64,000 nucleotides of DNA from Ruegeria discodermiae (GTDB lineage Bacteria > Pseudomonadota > Alphaproteobacteria > Rhodobacterales > Rhodobacteraceae), in contig NZ_JAVAMO010000004.1 of assembly GCF_030758345.1 (NCBI RefSeq), forward strand, positions 302,937 to 366,936, written 5' to 3'. Below are positions 1 through 8,670 of this stretch, one piece after another. Both the position numbers and the translations under genes were made by a program. Positions within the stretch are counted from its first letter, which is position 1. Each line of letters begins with the position of its first letter. The notes under the pieces are model-generated. The model was not told the DNA's origin. It searched no databases and worked only from the letters and a program-made list of their open reading frames with translations.

Positions 1-226
1 CGACCGGCCCGATCCGTGCCACCGCGTCCCGCACCGCATCCGCGTCGGTCACATCGAGCCGGAACGGCGTGATTCCGTCTATGGGCTCCAATTCGGCCAG
101 CGTCGCGTCGTTGATGTCGCAGGCCAGCACCTCGGCCCCTTCGGCAGCGAAAATCTCGGCCGATACCCGGCCAATGCCCTGACCTGCTGCTGTCACCAGC
201 GCGCGTTTTCCAGAAAGTCGTCCCAT
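1..226 (-). CDS. SDR family oxidoreductase, N-terminal part only
   Basis: This is the first ~75 residues of a short-chain dehydrogenase; the rest lies beyond the left edge. It opens [19 protein letters not shown], whose TAAGQGIG is the glycine-rich NAD(P)-binding turn of classical SDRs, and an acidic residue after strand 2 (ACDIND) suggests NAD preference. The start ATG overlaps the stop of the upstream dehydratase gene by one base (TAATG), so the two are translationally coupled. Next to a UxaA-type sugar-acid dehydratase, a role in sugar-acid breakdown such as 2-keto-3-deoxy-L-fuconate dehydrogenase is likely, but the substrate is inferred from context. Confidence 0.8.
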   Translation of the reverse strand, partial: MGRLSGKRALVTAAGQGIGRVSAEIFAAEGAEVLACDINDATLAELEPIDGITPFRLDVTDADAVRDAVARIGPV

Positions 227-1761
227 TACATAACCGCTCCGATTTGCCAGGGCACGAATTCGACACCCCCGAACCCCAATTCCTCGCTCCTGGTAGGTTC
301 ACCCGACGCCACCCGGATCAACAACTCGAAAAGCGCGGCACCCTTGTCTTCGATGCTGACCCCTTCACTGACGATATCGCCGCAATTGAGGTCCATATCC
401 TCAGCCAGCCTCGCATACATTTCCGAATTGGTTGCCAGCTTGATACAGGGCGTTGGCTGAAATCCCGACACCGAGCCGCGCCCGGTGGTAAACACGATCA
501 GGTTCGACCCCGACGCGATCTGGCCGGTCACCGAACAGGGATCAAAGCCGGGGCTGTCCATGAAAACAAACCCCTTGCGGTCCACGATCTCACCGAACTT
601 GTAGACCCCGCTCAACGGCGCGGTGCCGCCCTTGGCCACCGCCCCCAGCGACTTTTCCAGAATGGTGGTCAGCCCACCGCGCTTGTTGCCGGGGCTGGGG
701 TTATTGTCCATCTCACCGCCATTGCGTTCGGTATAGGCCTCCCACCAACGGATGCGGTCGATCAGCGCTGCGCCGATGTCAGGCGTTTCCGCGCGCCGGG
801 TGAGCAGGTGTTCGGCACCGTAAATCTCTGAGGTTTCCGACAGGATCGTCGTGCCGCCATGGCGCACCAGCAGGTCCGAGGCATGGCCCAGCGCCGGGTT
901 TGCGGTGATCCCCGAATAGCCATCCGAGCCGCCGCATTGCAGCCCGACCGTCAGCTCTGACACCGGGGCGGGCGCACGGACCGCCTGATTGGCCTGGGCG
1001 GCGATGCCGCGCAACTCTTCCAGCCCGCGCGCGATGGTTTTGCGCGTCCCGCCTTCGGATTGGATCGTCATATAGCGCAGCACACCATCAGCCCGGATCG
1101 GGCGTCCGCCCACCAGATCGGACAGTTGCATCACCTCGCAGCCCAGTCCGATCAGCAGGATACCCGCGAAATTGGGGTGCTGCGCATAGCCTGACAGGGT
1201 GCGGAACAGGGTGGCATAGCCCTCGTCACGGGCCGACATGCCGCAGCCGGTGCCATGCACGATGGGCACAATCCCGTCCACATTGGGAAATTCCTCCAGC
1301 AGGCCGGTTTTCTCGGCCGCCTCGGCGATGAAGCGCGCCACCGAGCCCGAGCAATTCACCGAGGTCAGGATGCCGATATAGTTGCGTGTCCCCACTTGGC
1401 CATCGGCCCGGTGATAGCCCTGAAAGACACGCGGACTATCGATTGCAGGTAGCGGATCGTTCTGGCTGGCAAATGCGTAATCCTGCTGATGCGCGCCCAT
1501 GCCCAGATTGTGCACATGCACATGCTCGCCGGGCGCGATATCCGACTTTGCCTCGCCAATGATCTGGCCATAGCGCCGCACCAACTGCCCTTCACGGATC
1601 GCGGCCACCGCGATCTTGTGGCCCCGGCTGATCGGCGCGACCAGCGGCGTACCGTCCACCAATGATCCGGCGGGCAGGTCGCGCAAGGCGATCACCACGT
1701 TGTCCTGTCCGTGCAGGCGTATCGTATCGCGGGCGGTGCCACCCATGACAGGTCCTTTCAC
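226..1761 (-). CDS. UxaA family altronate/galactarate-type dehydratase
   Basis: A 511-residue dehydratase of the UxaA/GarD family, cytosolic, expected to convert a sugar acid to its 2-keto-3-deoxy product with a metal cofactor. The N-terminal ~90 residues form the SAF domain and the remainder the UxaA catalytic part, with conserved Gly/Cys stretches such as HGTGCGMS and GLGCEV. The length equals a full fused enzyme. ATG codons at 1761 and 1746 are both possible starts. It is followed by a one-base overlap with an SDR gene and is divergent from a GntR regulator, a typical inducible sugar-acid operon. The true substrate (altronate, fuconate or other) cannot be told from sequence. Confidence 0.85.
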   Translation of the reverse strand: MKGPVMGGTARDTIRLHGQDNVVIALRDLPAGSLVDGTPLVAPISRGHKIAVAAIREGQLVRRYGQIIGEAKSDIAPGEHVHVHNLGMGAHQQDYAFASQNDPLPAIDSPRVFQGYHRADGQVGTRNYIGILTSVNCSGSVARFIAEAAEKTGLLEEFPNVDGIVPIVHGTGCGMSARDEGYATLFRTLSGYAQHPNFAGILLIGLGCEVMQLSDLVGGRPIRADGVLRYMTIQSEGGTRKTIARGLEELRGIAAQANQAVRAPAPVSELTVGLQCGGSDGYSGITANPALGHASDLLVRHGGTTILSETSEIYGAEHLLTRRAETPDIGAALIDRIRWWEAYTERNGGEMDNNPSPGNKRGGLTTILEKSLGAVAKGGTAPLSGVYKFGEIVDRKGFVFMDSPGFDPCSVTGQIASGSNLIVFTTGRGSVSGFQPTPCIKLATNSEMYARLAEDMDLNCGDIVSEGVSIEDKGAALFELLIRVASGEPTRSEELGFGGVEFVPWQIGAVM

Positions 1762-1784
1762 TGCTGGCGGTGGCTTTTGCTAGC

Positions 1785-1817
1785 TTGACAGATCGCACCT
1801 GTCAACTAACATGTTAG
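1785..1817. promoter_or_regulatory. Twin symmetric operator candidates between uxaA-like gene and gntR
   Basis: Two adjacent symmetric sequences fill the divergent promoter region. The first is TTGACAG-N7-CTGTCAA at 1785-1805, with perfect 7-base arms. The second is CTAACATGTTAG at 1806-1817, a perfect 12-base palindrome. GntR/FCD regulators bind short palindromes in such positions, so these are probably operators of the divergent regulator. The second covers an upstream in-frame ATG at 1811, one reason to place the gntR start at 1835. Confidence 0.55.
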
Positions 1818-1834
1818 CATTCAGTCGAGGCCCC

Positions 1835-2584
1835 ATGACCCTGATCCCTGATATCGACATGACGCAGCTCAGCGCCATTGCCGCGCAGGACGGACCGCTG
1901 TCGCAACAGGTCTACCAGATCTTGAAACAGGCGATCCTGTCGCTCGACTTTCCGCCCGGCGCGGTGCTGCGCAAACCTACGATCTGCGCGCGCTTGGGCG
2001 TCTCGCGTGCACCGGTCTCTGAGGCGATCACCCGGCTGTCCGAAGACGGGCTGGTCGAGGTGATCCCGCAATCGGCCACCCGCGTGGCCTATTTCTCGAT
2101 GCCCGAGATTCGCGAGGGCGCATTCCTGCGCGAGGCGTTGGAAATCGCGGCTGTGGGCAAGGTCGCGCAGGACCGGACCGAAACCCAGTTGACCCAGTTG
2201 AACCGCACCCTGCGCTTGCAAGCGCTGCTGGCCGAGGATGGCGATTTTCAAGGCTTTTACGAGGCCGACGAAGCCTTTCACGCACAGATCATGCAGTTCA
2301 CCGGCTTTGCACGCCTGACCGATGTTGCGCAAAAGGTCTCGCTTCAAGTCACCCGCGCGCGGATATTGCTGCTGCCCTCACCGGGCCGTATGTCCGAAAC
2401 ACTGCAGGAACATCGCGCCGTTTTCGAAGCCATCCACGCACAGGACCCGCAGGCCGCGCAAACCCGCCTGCGCCACCATCTGGGGCAACTCATGCCCCGG
2501 ATCGCAAAGCTGGCCGAGGAACGCCCGCGCCTGTTCCGCCCACTGGCACAACCGGGGCCGCCTGCCTCGACAAAGCGCGCTTGA
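1835..2584 (+). CDS. GntR family (FCD subfamily) transcriptional regulator
   Basis: A DNA-binding regulator of about 249 residues: an N-terminal winged helix (GAVLRKPTICARLGVSRAPV, then EAITRLSEDGLVEV) and a C-terminal all-helical FCD ligand domain with the usual metal-site histidines (FHAQI, EHRAVFEAI, RHHLGQLM). I take the ATG at 1835, preceded by GAGG, rather than the in-frame ATG at 1811 that lies inside a perfect palindrome. It is divergent from the UxaA-type dehydratase and SDR genes and probably represses them until a sugar acid binds. Confidence 0.88.
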   Translation: MTLIPDIDMTQLSAIAAQDGPLSQQVYQILKQAILSLDFPPGAVLRKPTICARLGVSRAPVSEAITRLSEDGLVEVIPQSATRVAYFSMPEIREGAFLREALEIAAVGKVAQDRTETQLTQLNRTLRLQALLAEDGDFQGFYEADEAFHAQIMQFTGFARLTDVAQKVSLQVTRARILLLPSPGRMSETLQEHRAVFEAIHAQDPQAAQTRLRHHLGQLMPRIAKLAEERPRLFRPLAQPGPPASTKRA

Positions 2585-2617
2585 ACCGCCCCCGCTCTGC
2601 TTGTACGGATGCGGGCT

Positions 2618-3550
2618 ATGCACATCATCAGGGATCATCAGTTCGTCACCCCAGAAGACCGCGGCGCGTCCGTTGCGATCGGCAATTTCGACGGGGTGCA
2701 TCTGGGCCACCAGTCGGTCATTGCACAGACCCGCGATGCCGCACCCGATGCGCCGCTGGGCGTGCTGACCTTTGAGCCACATCCGCGTGAATACTTCGCC
2801 CCCGCCGCTCCGCCCTTTCGCCTGATGCGCCCCAATTCCCGCGCGCACCGGCTGGAGAAACTGGGGATCGAGCGTCTCTACGAGTTGAACTTCAACGCGA
2901 GCCTTGCCGGACTCTCCCCCGAAGAGTTCGCCCGCAACGTGCTGGCCGACGGGTTGGGCGTGCGCCATGTGGTGGTGGGGGCCGATTTCTGCTTTGGCAA
3001 GGGACGCAGCGGCAATGCCGATGATATGGTCCGGTTTGGCCGCGAAATGGGTTTTGGCGTCACCATCGCGCAACTGATGGCGCGGTCCGACAAGGTCGTG
3101 TCCTCGACCGCAATCCGCAACGCGCTAAGTCACGGCCAGCCGCGCGAGGCTGCCGCCATGCTGGGCCACTGGCACCGGATCGAAGGCGAGGTGATCGGCG
3201 GCGAGCAGCGCGGGCGCGAGCTGGGCTATCCGACCGCCAATATGTCGATGGACGGGCTGCACCTGCCAAAATTCGGCGTCTATGCGGTGCTGGTGGACGT
3301 GCTGGAAGGCCCGCATGCCGGCAGCTATCACGGCGCGGCCTCGGTCGGGGTGCGACCGATGTTTGACGGCGAACAGCCCAATATCGAGACCTTCCTGTTC
3401 GACTTCTCGGGCGATCTCTATGGCGCGATCCTGTCGGTCGGGCTGGTCGAGTATCTGCGCCCCGAGATGAAATTCGACGGTCTGGACGCACTGATCGCCC
3501 AGATGGGCAGCGATTGCGCCCAGGCGCGCGATATCCTGTCCGCGCTATGA
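2618..3550 (+). CDS. ribF: Bifunctional riboflavin kinase / FAD synthetase
   Basis: Makes FMN from riboflavin and then FAD from FMN plus ATP in the cytosol. The N-terminal adenylyltransferase half carries the nucleotide-binding motif GNFDGVHLGH near residue 20, and the C-terminal flavokinase half carries GRELGYPTANM. The length (~310 residues) is standard. An in-frame ATG lies three codons upstream at 2609; I prefer 2618 because the family usually begins M-x-I-I-R-D. The stop overlaps the next start as ATGA, so the UPF0260 gene is coupled. Confidence 0.93.
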   Translation: MHIIRDHQFVTPEDRGASVAIGNFDGVHLGHQSVIAQTRDAAPDAPLGVLTFEPHPREYFAPAAPPFRLMRPNSRAHRLEKLGIERLYELNFNASLAGLSPEEFARNVLADGLGVRHVVVGADFCFGKGRSGNADDMVRFGREMGFGVTIAQLMARSDKVVSSTAIRNALSHGQPREAAAMLGHWHRIEGEVIGGEQRGRELGYPTANMSMDGLHLPKFGVYAVLVDVLEGPHAGSYHGAASVGVRPMFDGEQPNIETFLFDFSGDLYGAILSVGLVEYLRPEMKFDGLDALIAQMGSDCAQARDILSAL

Positions 3551-4017
3551 GTGATCCGATCGACCGCAAGGGGCTCTCGCCCCGGTTCTGGGAGCGCAAA
3601 CCGCTCGCCAAACTGTCCCAAAAGGAATGGGAAGCGCTCTGTGATGGCTGTGGTAAATGCTGCCTGAACAAGCTGGAAGACGAGGACAGCGGCGTGGTGG
3701 CCCTGACCCGCGTGGCCTGCCGGTTGCTGGATGATGAGAGCTGCCGCTGCGCGCACTATGATATCCGCCACCAATTCGTGCCCGAATGCATCGTGCTGCG
3801 CCCCGACAATCTGGACAGCCACGCCTATTGGATGCCCCAGACCTGCGCCTATCGTCTGCTCTGGGAGGGCAAGCCTCTTTACGACTGGCACCCGCTGATC
3901 TCGGGCACGGCGGAAAGCGTGCACAGGGCGGGCGTCTCGGTACGCGGCTGGACGGTGTCCGAGTTCGAAACCCCCGAAGAAGAATGGGAAGACCACATTA
4001 TCAAGGAGCCAACCTGA
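3547..4017 (+). CDS. UPF0260 (YcgN-type) cysteine-cluster protein
   Basis: A 156-residue conserved protein of unknown biochemical role. Clustered cysteines (CDGCGKCC near the N-terminus, then CRLLDDESCRC and later single Cys) match the YcgN/UPF0260 family, suggesting a metal or Fe-S site. The start at 3547 overlaps the ribF stop (ATGA), and its own stop shares one base with the next ATG. An alternative start upstream at 3514 would run inside ribF and is unlikely. Confidence 0.88.
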   Translation: MSDPIDRKGLSPRFWERKPLAKLSQKEWEALCDGCGKCCLNKLEDEDSGVVALTRVACRLLDDESCRCAHYDIRHQFVPECIVLRPDNLDSHAYWMPQTCAYRLLWEGKPLYDWHPLISGTAESVHRAGVSVRGWTVSEFETPEEEWEDHIIKEPT

Positions 4018-5075
4018 TGTTCTTTGCCTCTGACAATTCCGGCCCGGTCCATCCCGAGGTCCTGCAGGTGCTGGCTGAGGCCAATCAGGGCTACCAGATG
4101 GGCTATGGCGCCGATGATCTGATGGATGAGGTGCGCGACCGCATCCGCACCCTATTCGAGGCCCCCGAGGCGGCGGTCTATCTGGTGATCAACGGCACCT
4201 CGGCCAACGCACTGGCGCTGGCGACGCTGGCTGATCCCTGGGATACGGTGTTCTGCACGCCGGTCTCTCATATCCACCGCGACGAATGCAACGCGCCGGA
4301 ATTCTACACCGGTGCAAAGCTGACGCTGGTGCAGGGCGATGACAAGATGACCCCCGAGGCCCTGTGCGCGGCCATCGAGGCCGAGGGCAATCGTGGGGTG
4401 CACGGGCCGCAACGCGGACCGGTCTCAATCACGCAGGTCACCGAATGTGGCACGCTTTATACGCTGGAGGACATCCGCGCCCTGGGCGACATGGCGCGAG
4501 GTTATGGCCTGCCCTTCCATCTGGATGGCGCACGCTTCGCCAATGCGCTGGTGGCGCTCGGCTGTTCGCCCGCCGAGATGACCTGGAAAGCCGGGGTGGA
4601 CGTGGTCAGCTTTGGCGGTACCAAGAACGGGCTGATGGGGGTCGAGGCGGTGATCCTGTTCGATCCCGCCAAGGCGCGGGAATTCGAACTGCGGCGCAAA
4701 CGCGGGGGTCACCTGTTGTCCAAGCACCGCTACCTGTCCGCCCAGATGGCCGCTTATCTGCGCGATGACCTCTGGCTGCGCTCGGCTCGCATGGCCAATG
4801 ACACGTGCAACCGTTTGGCCGGGGGTCTGCGCGCGGCAGGAGCGATGTTCATGTATGAACCGCAGGCCAACATGATCTTCGCCAGGCTCCCCCGCCGCGT
4901 GCACCGGAACCTGATTGCCGCAGGCGCGGTCTATCATATGGAAGGCGAAGAGCTGGAGGGCCCGGACGAAGACGCAATGCTGCGCTGCCGGCTGGTCTGT
5001 GACTGGTCACAGCCAGAGGCCGAGGTCACCCGGTTTCTGGACCTCGTTACAGAGCAGATGGCCCCCGCCGCGTGA
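4017..5075 (+). CDS. ltaE: Low-specificity L-threonine aldolase
   Basis: PLP-dependent enzyme that splits threonine or allo-threonine to glycine and acetaldehyde. The protein is 352 residues, starting MFFASDNSGPVHPEV, with the family DN(x)SG start and the Schiff-base lysine in SFGGTKNG at residue 203. DGARFANA just before is the PLP-contacting segment. The start codon shares a base with the upstream stop, placing it in the ribF operon, and the stop overlaps the GTG of a small membrane protein gene. An N-terminally longer frame from 3786 is an artefact of overlap with the UPF0260 gene. Confidence 0.92.
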   Translation: MFFASDNSGPVHPEVLQVLAEANQGYQMGYGADDLMDEVRDRIRTLFEAPEAAVYLVINGTSANALALATLADPWDTVFCTPVSHIHRDECNAPEFYTGAKLTLVQGDDKMTPEALCAAIEAEGNRGVHGPQRGPVSITQVTECGTLYTLEDIRALGDMARGYGLPFHLDGARFANALVALGCSPAEMTWKAGVDVVSFGGTKNGLMGVEAVILFDPAKAREFELRRKRGGHLLSKHRYLSAQMAAYLRDDLWLRSARMANDTCNRLAGGLRAAGAMFMYEPQANMIFARLPRRVHRNLIAAGAVYHMEGEELEGPDEDAMLRCRLVCDWSQPEAEVTRFLDLVTEQMAPAA

Positions 5076-5281
5076 AAGCGCTGTTTTACGGCCTCGCGCT
5101 GGTTCTGATCGCGGCACCAATCCTGTTCTGGGGCTGGGTCTCCGCTTATGGCTGCGCCTTCAGCAATTCGCCCAATTGCGGGGTCGACTTACAGGATTTC
5201 TGGGACGAGGAGTTCCTGATGATCGCCGCCCTGCCCTGGGCGCTTGGGACGCTGTTCCTGATTGCCGCGCTGCGTCGCTAA
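5072..5281 (+). CDS. Small two-helix membrane protein, unknown function
   Basis: A 69-residue protein with a GTG start that overlaps the threonine aldolase stop (GTGA). Two hydrophobic helices (about residues 3-25 and 48-66) flank a short loop with two Cys (YGCAFSNSPNCGV), which may form a disulfide in the periplasm. It meets the glutamate synthase-like gene tail to tail with a 4-base overlap. Translational coupling argues that it is real; no family function is known to me. Confidence 0.65.
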   Translation: MKALFYGLALVLIAAPILFWGWVSAYGCAFSNSPNCGVDLQDFWDEEFLMIAALPWALGTLFLIAALRR

Positions 5282-6855
5282 AACCGCTCAGCCGAGGCGC
5301 GCGCCCAGTCGGCGGCAAATTCCGGCGGGACTTTCTTGCCCAGCAGCGCGCCCTCGTCCAGATGATTGTAAAGCTCAGCATAGCTTTCTTCGCGTTCATC
5401 GGAGTTGCGGCGGCGGATATCGGCAGAGGTTAACTCGGCCACCGTCTCGCGCCCCATCGCGCCCAGCAACTCGCGAAAGCTCTCCAGCGTGGCATCGTGA
5501 AAACGATGCACGCGCACCCGTTTCTGCGGCACGTTGACGGCACGCGCGCGGATCGGGTCCTGCGTGGCCACGCCGCTGGGGCAACGGTTGGTGTTGCAAT
5601 GCAGCGCCTGAATGCAGCCCAGCGCAAACATCATCGAGCGCGCGCAATTGCACATATCAGCCCCCAGCGCGAATTTCTCGATCATGTCATAGCCCGAGGA
5701 CACCTTGCCCGAGGCAATCACCCGGATCTTGTCACGCAACCCGATCCCCCGCAGGCAGTTGTTGACGAAAATCAGCGCCTCGTTCAGCGGCACGCCCAGC
5801 CGGTTGGTGAACTCCACCGGAGCCGCGCCGGTGCCGCCCTCGGCCCCGTCCACGGTGATGAAGTCGGGCAGAATGCCGGTCTCCAGCATTGCCTTGCAGA
5901 TCGACATGAATTCCGACCGGTTGCCGATACACAGCTTGAAACCCACCGGTTTGCCACCCGACATCTCGCGCAGGTGCTGGACGAAATTCATCAACCCGGT
6001 GGGTCCGTCAAAAGCCGAATGAGCCGGGGGCGAGATCACGTCCTTATGCGGTTCCACCCCGCGAATCTCTGCGATCTCCTCATCGACCTTGGCGGCGGGC
6101 AGCACCCCGCCATGAGCGGGTTTTGCGCCCTGGCTCAGCTTGATCTCGATGGCCTTGACCACATCCTTGCTGGCTTTTTCGGCGAACTTGTCCTTGTCGA
6201 ACCCGCCCTCCTTGGTGCGGCAGCCGAAATAGCCGGTGCCGATCTGCCAGATAATGTCGCCCCCCTCAACCAGATGATAAGGACTGAGCCCACCCTCGCC
6301 GGTGTTATGGGCAAAGCCGCCATCCTTGGCGCCACCATTCAGCGCCCGGATCGCGTTGGAACTGAGCGCGCCAAAGCTCATGGCCGAAACGTTCAGCCGC
6401 GAGGCCAGATAAGGCTTGTCGCATTGCGGCCCGCCCAGCATCACGCGCTCTTCCGCTGCATCGACCTCTTTGGGCGCAAGCGAATGGTTGGTGCTGTGAT
6501 AGCCCACCTTGAGCAGGTCATATTGCGTGCCGAAAGGCAGCGTATCGGCTTGTCCCTTGGCCCGCGAATAAACCAGCGCGCGGTTGATCCGGTTGAACGG
6601 CCGCCCGCTTTCATTGGTTTCCACGAAATATTGCCGGATCTCGGGGCTGACAAATTCCAGCGCATAACGGAAATGGCCCAGAACCGGGTAGTTGTTCAGG
6701 ATGTTGTGCCGCGTGGTTGTCAGATCGTAAATCCCGACGATGACATACGGGATCAGAATGACCAGCAACCAATAGGCCGGGGACCAGAGCCAACCCAGCA
6801 AAAGCACCAACGGCAGCCCCAACACCGCCACCACGTAAAAGATCTTGCGTACCAT
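5278..6855 (-). CDS. FMN-binding glutamate synthase family protein
   Basis: A 525-residue protein with two N-terminal membrane helices (roughly residues 4-45) followed by the glutamate synthase FMN/Fe-S domain. Conserved parts include AKPAHGGVLP, the flavin segment DGAEGGTGAAP and a 3Fe-4S type cysteine set (CIQALHCNTNRCPSG). The glutaminase and FAD subunits of canonical GOGAT are absent, so this belongs to the stand-alone GltB2-like group, anchored at the inner membrane; its electron donor and true substrate are not established. It appears monocistronic and convergent with the ribF-ltaE cluster. Confidence 0.85.
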   Translation of the reverse strand: MVRKIFYVVAVLGLPLVLLLGWLWSPAYWLLVILIPYVIVGIYDLTTTRHNILNNYPVLGHFRYALEFVSPEIRQYFVETNESGRPFNRINRALVYSRAKGQADTLPFGTQYDLLKVGYHSTNHSLAPKEVDAAEERVMLGGPQCDKPYLASRLNVSAMSFGALSSNAIRALNGGAKDGGFAHNTGEGGLSPYHLVEGGDIIWQIGTGYFGCRTKEGGFDKDKFAEKASKDVVKAIEIKLSQGAKPAHGGVLPAAKVDEEIAEIRGVEPHKDVISPPAHSAFDGPTGLMNFVQHLREMSGGKPVGFKLCIGNRSEFMSICKAMLETGILPDFITVDGAEGGTGAAPVEFTNRLGVPLNEALIFVNNCLRGIGLRDKIRVIASGKVSSGYDMIEKFALGADMCNCARSMMFALGCIQALHCNTNRCPSGVATQDPIRARAVNVPQKRVRVHRFHDATLESFRELLGAMGRETVAELTSADIRRRNSDEREESYAELYNHLDEGALLGKKVPPEFAADWARASAERF

Positions 6856-6992
6856 TCATCCATCCTTTTTGCGTGGCATGCGCCCTGTGGGCCGCTGCGG
6901 TATCGGCATTTAAGGGCATCGTTACGTGTAAGTCGGGGGTTGGCAACAATTTCAGAGGTCACAGCGTTGCGATCATACAAGGGCGCGCGCCC

Positions 6993-7682
6993 TCAACGGC
7001 GCAACCGACTGATCGTGAGATAGGCCACCGCCCCGAACAACAGCAACGCCATCGCATACCATGTCAGCGCATAAGACAGGTGGGTGTTGCGGAAGCTGAG
7101 CTGGGTCAACCCACCGCGTGGCCAAGCCGTCTCGTCCGCGTTGTGATCCGCATCAATGAAATAGGGCGCTGTCTCGCCTAGCCCCACCGCTTCGGACAAG
7201 GCCTCAACATCGCGCGAGACCCAGCGCCCTGCGCCGGGATCGTTGCGCTCCAGCAGCGTGCCTGCGGGTTCGCTCGGGCGCAGTAGACCGGTGACGGGCA
7301 GGTCGGGAAGGGCCCAGCCCGCAGGGTCCTGCGCCTGAGCCGGGACAAAACCGCGATTGACCCAGATGATGCGACCCTCTGCCAAAAGCGGCATCATCAG
7401 CCAATAGCCCGGCCCTAGCCCGGTTACCGCCTTGATCAGCACAGGCTTATCCATCTCGAACTGACCAACAGCCCTGACACGCAGATAACTATGCGCGTCA
7501 GGCTCGAACCTTTCGGGCAAATCCACCGGCTCACCAAAGGCGCGGCTTTCGACCGTCTCGATCAGGTCCGTTTTCCACGCCAGGCGGCGCATTTGCCAGT
7601 TGCCCAGCAGGATGAAGGTGACGATCAGAGTCGCACAACAGCCAAGCAGCAGAACCGTCAGCCAGACGGGCCTCGCGGTCAT
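6993..7682 (-). CDS. SURF1 family cytochrome oxidase biogenesis protein
   Basis: A 229-residue inner-membrane protein with the SURF1 pattern: a transmembrane helix near residues 8-28, a periplasmic domain, and a second helix near residues 205-224 ending in basic residues. Typical motifs are NWQMRRLAWK at the start, VNRGFVP mid-protein, and HLSYALTWYAMA at the end. SURF1 proteins help insert heme a/o into subunit I. It is the last gene of the cyoABCD operon, with an ATGA overlap to cyoD, so it probably serves this oxidase. Confidence 0.9.
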   Translation of the reverse strand: MTARPVWLTVLLLGCCATLIVTFILLGNWQMRRLAWKTDLIETVESRAFGEPVDLPERFEPDAHSYLRVRAVGQFEMDKPVLIKAVTGLGPGYWLMMPLLAEGRIIWVNRGFVPAQAQDPAGWALPDLPVTGLLRPSEPAGTLLERNDPGAGRWVSRDVEALSEAVGLGETAPYFIDADHNADETAWPRGGLTQLSFRNTHLSYALTWYAMALLLFGAVAYLTISRLRR

Positions 7683-8038
7683 TTCAAACTGCGCGCCCGC
7701 TCGATCTGGTCGTGGGCGGGCATCATGTTTTCTTCGAGGTTGAACATCACCCAGATCGACCCGGCCAGCACGATCACCAAAAGCAGAATGGTCAGCACCA
7801 TCGACATGACCTGCCAGCCCTCATCCACCTTCAGCGAGACATGCAGGAAGTAATGGATATGCACCAGCATCTGCAACCCGCCCAGCGTGAAGATGACCAC
7901 CACCGCCCAAGCCGTGTTGTCCATCACATCGCCCAGCACCAGCCAGAACGGGATCAGCGTCAGGATCACCGACAGGGCAAACCCCACCAAATAGGAATGC
8001 AGCGATCCGTGGCCTGTGCCTTTGACAGGGGTGCTCAT
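7679..8038 (-). CDS. cyoD: Cytochrome o ubiquinol oxidase subunit IV
   Basis: A 119-residue subunit with three membrane helices and the family motif QMLVHIHYFLHV. CyoD assists assembly of the bo3 quinol oxidase core. I start it at the ATG at 8038 ([11 protein letters not shown]), which overlaps the cyoC stop, rather than at an in-frame ATG 27 codons upstream inside cyoC. It overlaps surf1 by four bases. Confidence 0.92.
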   Translation of the reverse strand: MSTPVKGTGHGSLHSYLVGFALSVILTLIPFWLVLGDVMDNTAWAVVVIFTLGGLQMLVHIHYFLHVSLKVDEGWQVMSMVLTILLLVIVLAGSIWVMFNLEENMMPAHDQIERARSLK

Positions 8039-8670
8039 AGCAGGACTCCGGTGAGATAGACGAGCGAGTAGACCCCGATCCAGATCAGATCGAGGAAGTG
8101 CCAGAACAGGCTCAGGCACATCACCCGGCGCGTGTTGGCGGGCGTCAAGCCGCGCTGTGACAATTGCACCAGCAACACGATCAGCCAGATTGTACCGGCG
8201 GTCACGTGCAGACCATGCGTACCCACAAGAAAAAAGAAAGATGACAGGAACGCGCTGGCCATCGGCGTCGCGCCTATATGCCAGAGATGGCTGAACTCCT
8301 CATATTCCAGATAGAGGAACGCCGCGCCAAAGAGCCCCGTGATCACTAGCCAGAAGATCGTACCACGCAGGTCGCCGTGATCCATTCGCATCACTGCAAA
8401 GCCAAAGGTGACTGAGGAAAAGAGCAGCGCAAAGGTGGCCACCAGGATCATCTCGATATCAAAGAGATCGGCAGGTGATGGCCCGGCGGCATAGTTCTGG
8501 CCCAAGACAGCATAGACCGCAAAGAGGATGCCGAAGATCAGGCAATCGCTCATCAGGTAGATCCAGAACCCCAGCATGGTCGGGGGTTCATGCGCGTGAT
8601 CCCCGTCGTGATGCGGATCGTCGAGAACGTAGAATTTCGAGGCGTCGGTCACTGCGCTATCCGTCATCAT
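8035..8670 (-). CDS. cyoC: Cytochrome o ubiquinol oxidase subunit III
   Basis: A 211-residue inner-membrane subunit with five predicted helices, opening with the family signature [13 protein letters not shown] and ending [18 protein letters not shown]. It supports subunit I in proton-pumping quinol oxidase. The ATG at 8670 overlaps the cyoB stop (ATGA); a second ATG follows immediately. It is overlapped by cyoD at the 3' end. Confidence 0.93.
   Translation of the reverse strand: MMTDSAVTDASKFYVLDDPHHDGDHAHEPPTMLGFWIYLMSDCLIFGILFAVYAVLGQNYAAGPSPADLFDIEMILVATFALLFSSVTFGFAVMRMDHGDLRGTIFWLVITGLFGAAFLYLEYEEFSHLWHIGATPMASAFLSSFFFLVGTHGLHVTAGTIWLIVLLVQLSQRGLTPANTRRVMCLSLFWHFLDLIWIGVYSLVYLTGVLL

Noticed and set aside
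5497..7023. 508-codon plus-strand open frame
   Set aside because: Antisense to the FMN-binding glutamate synthase gene with no domain of its own.
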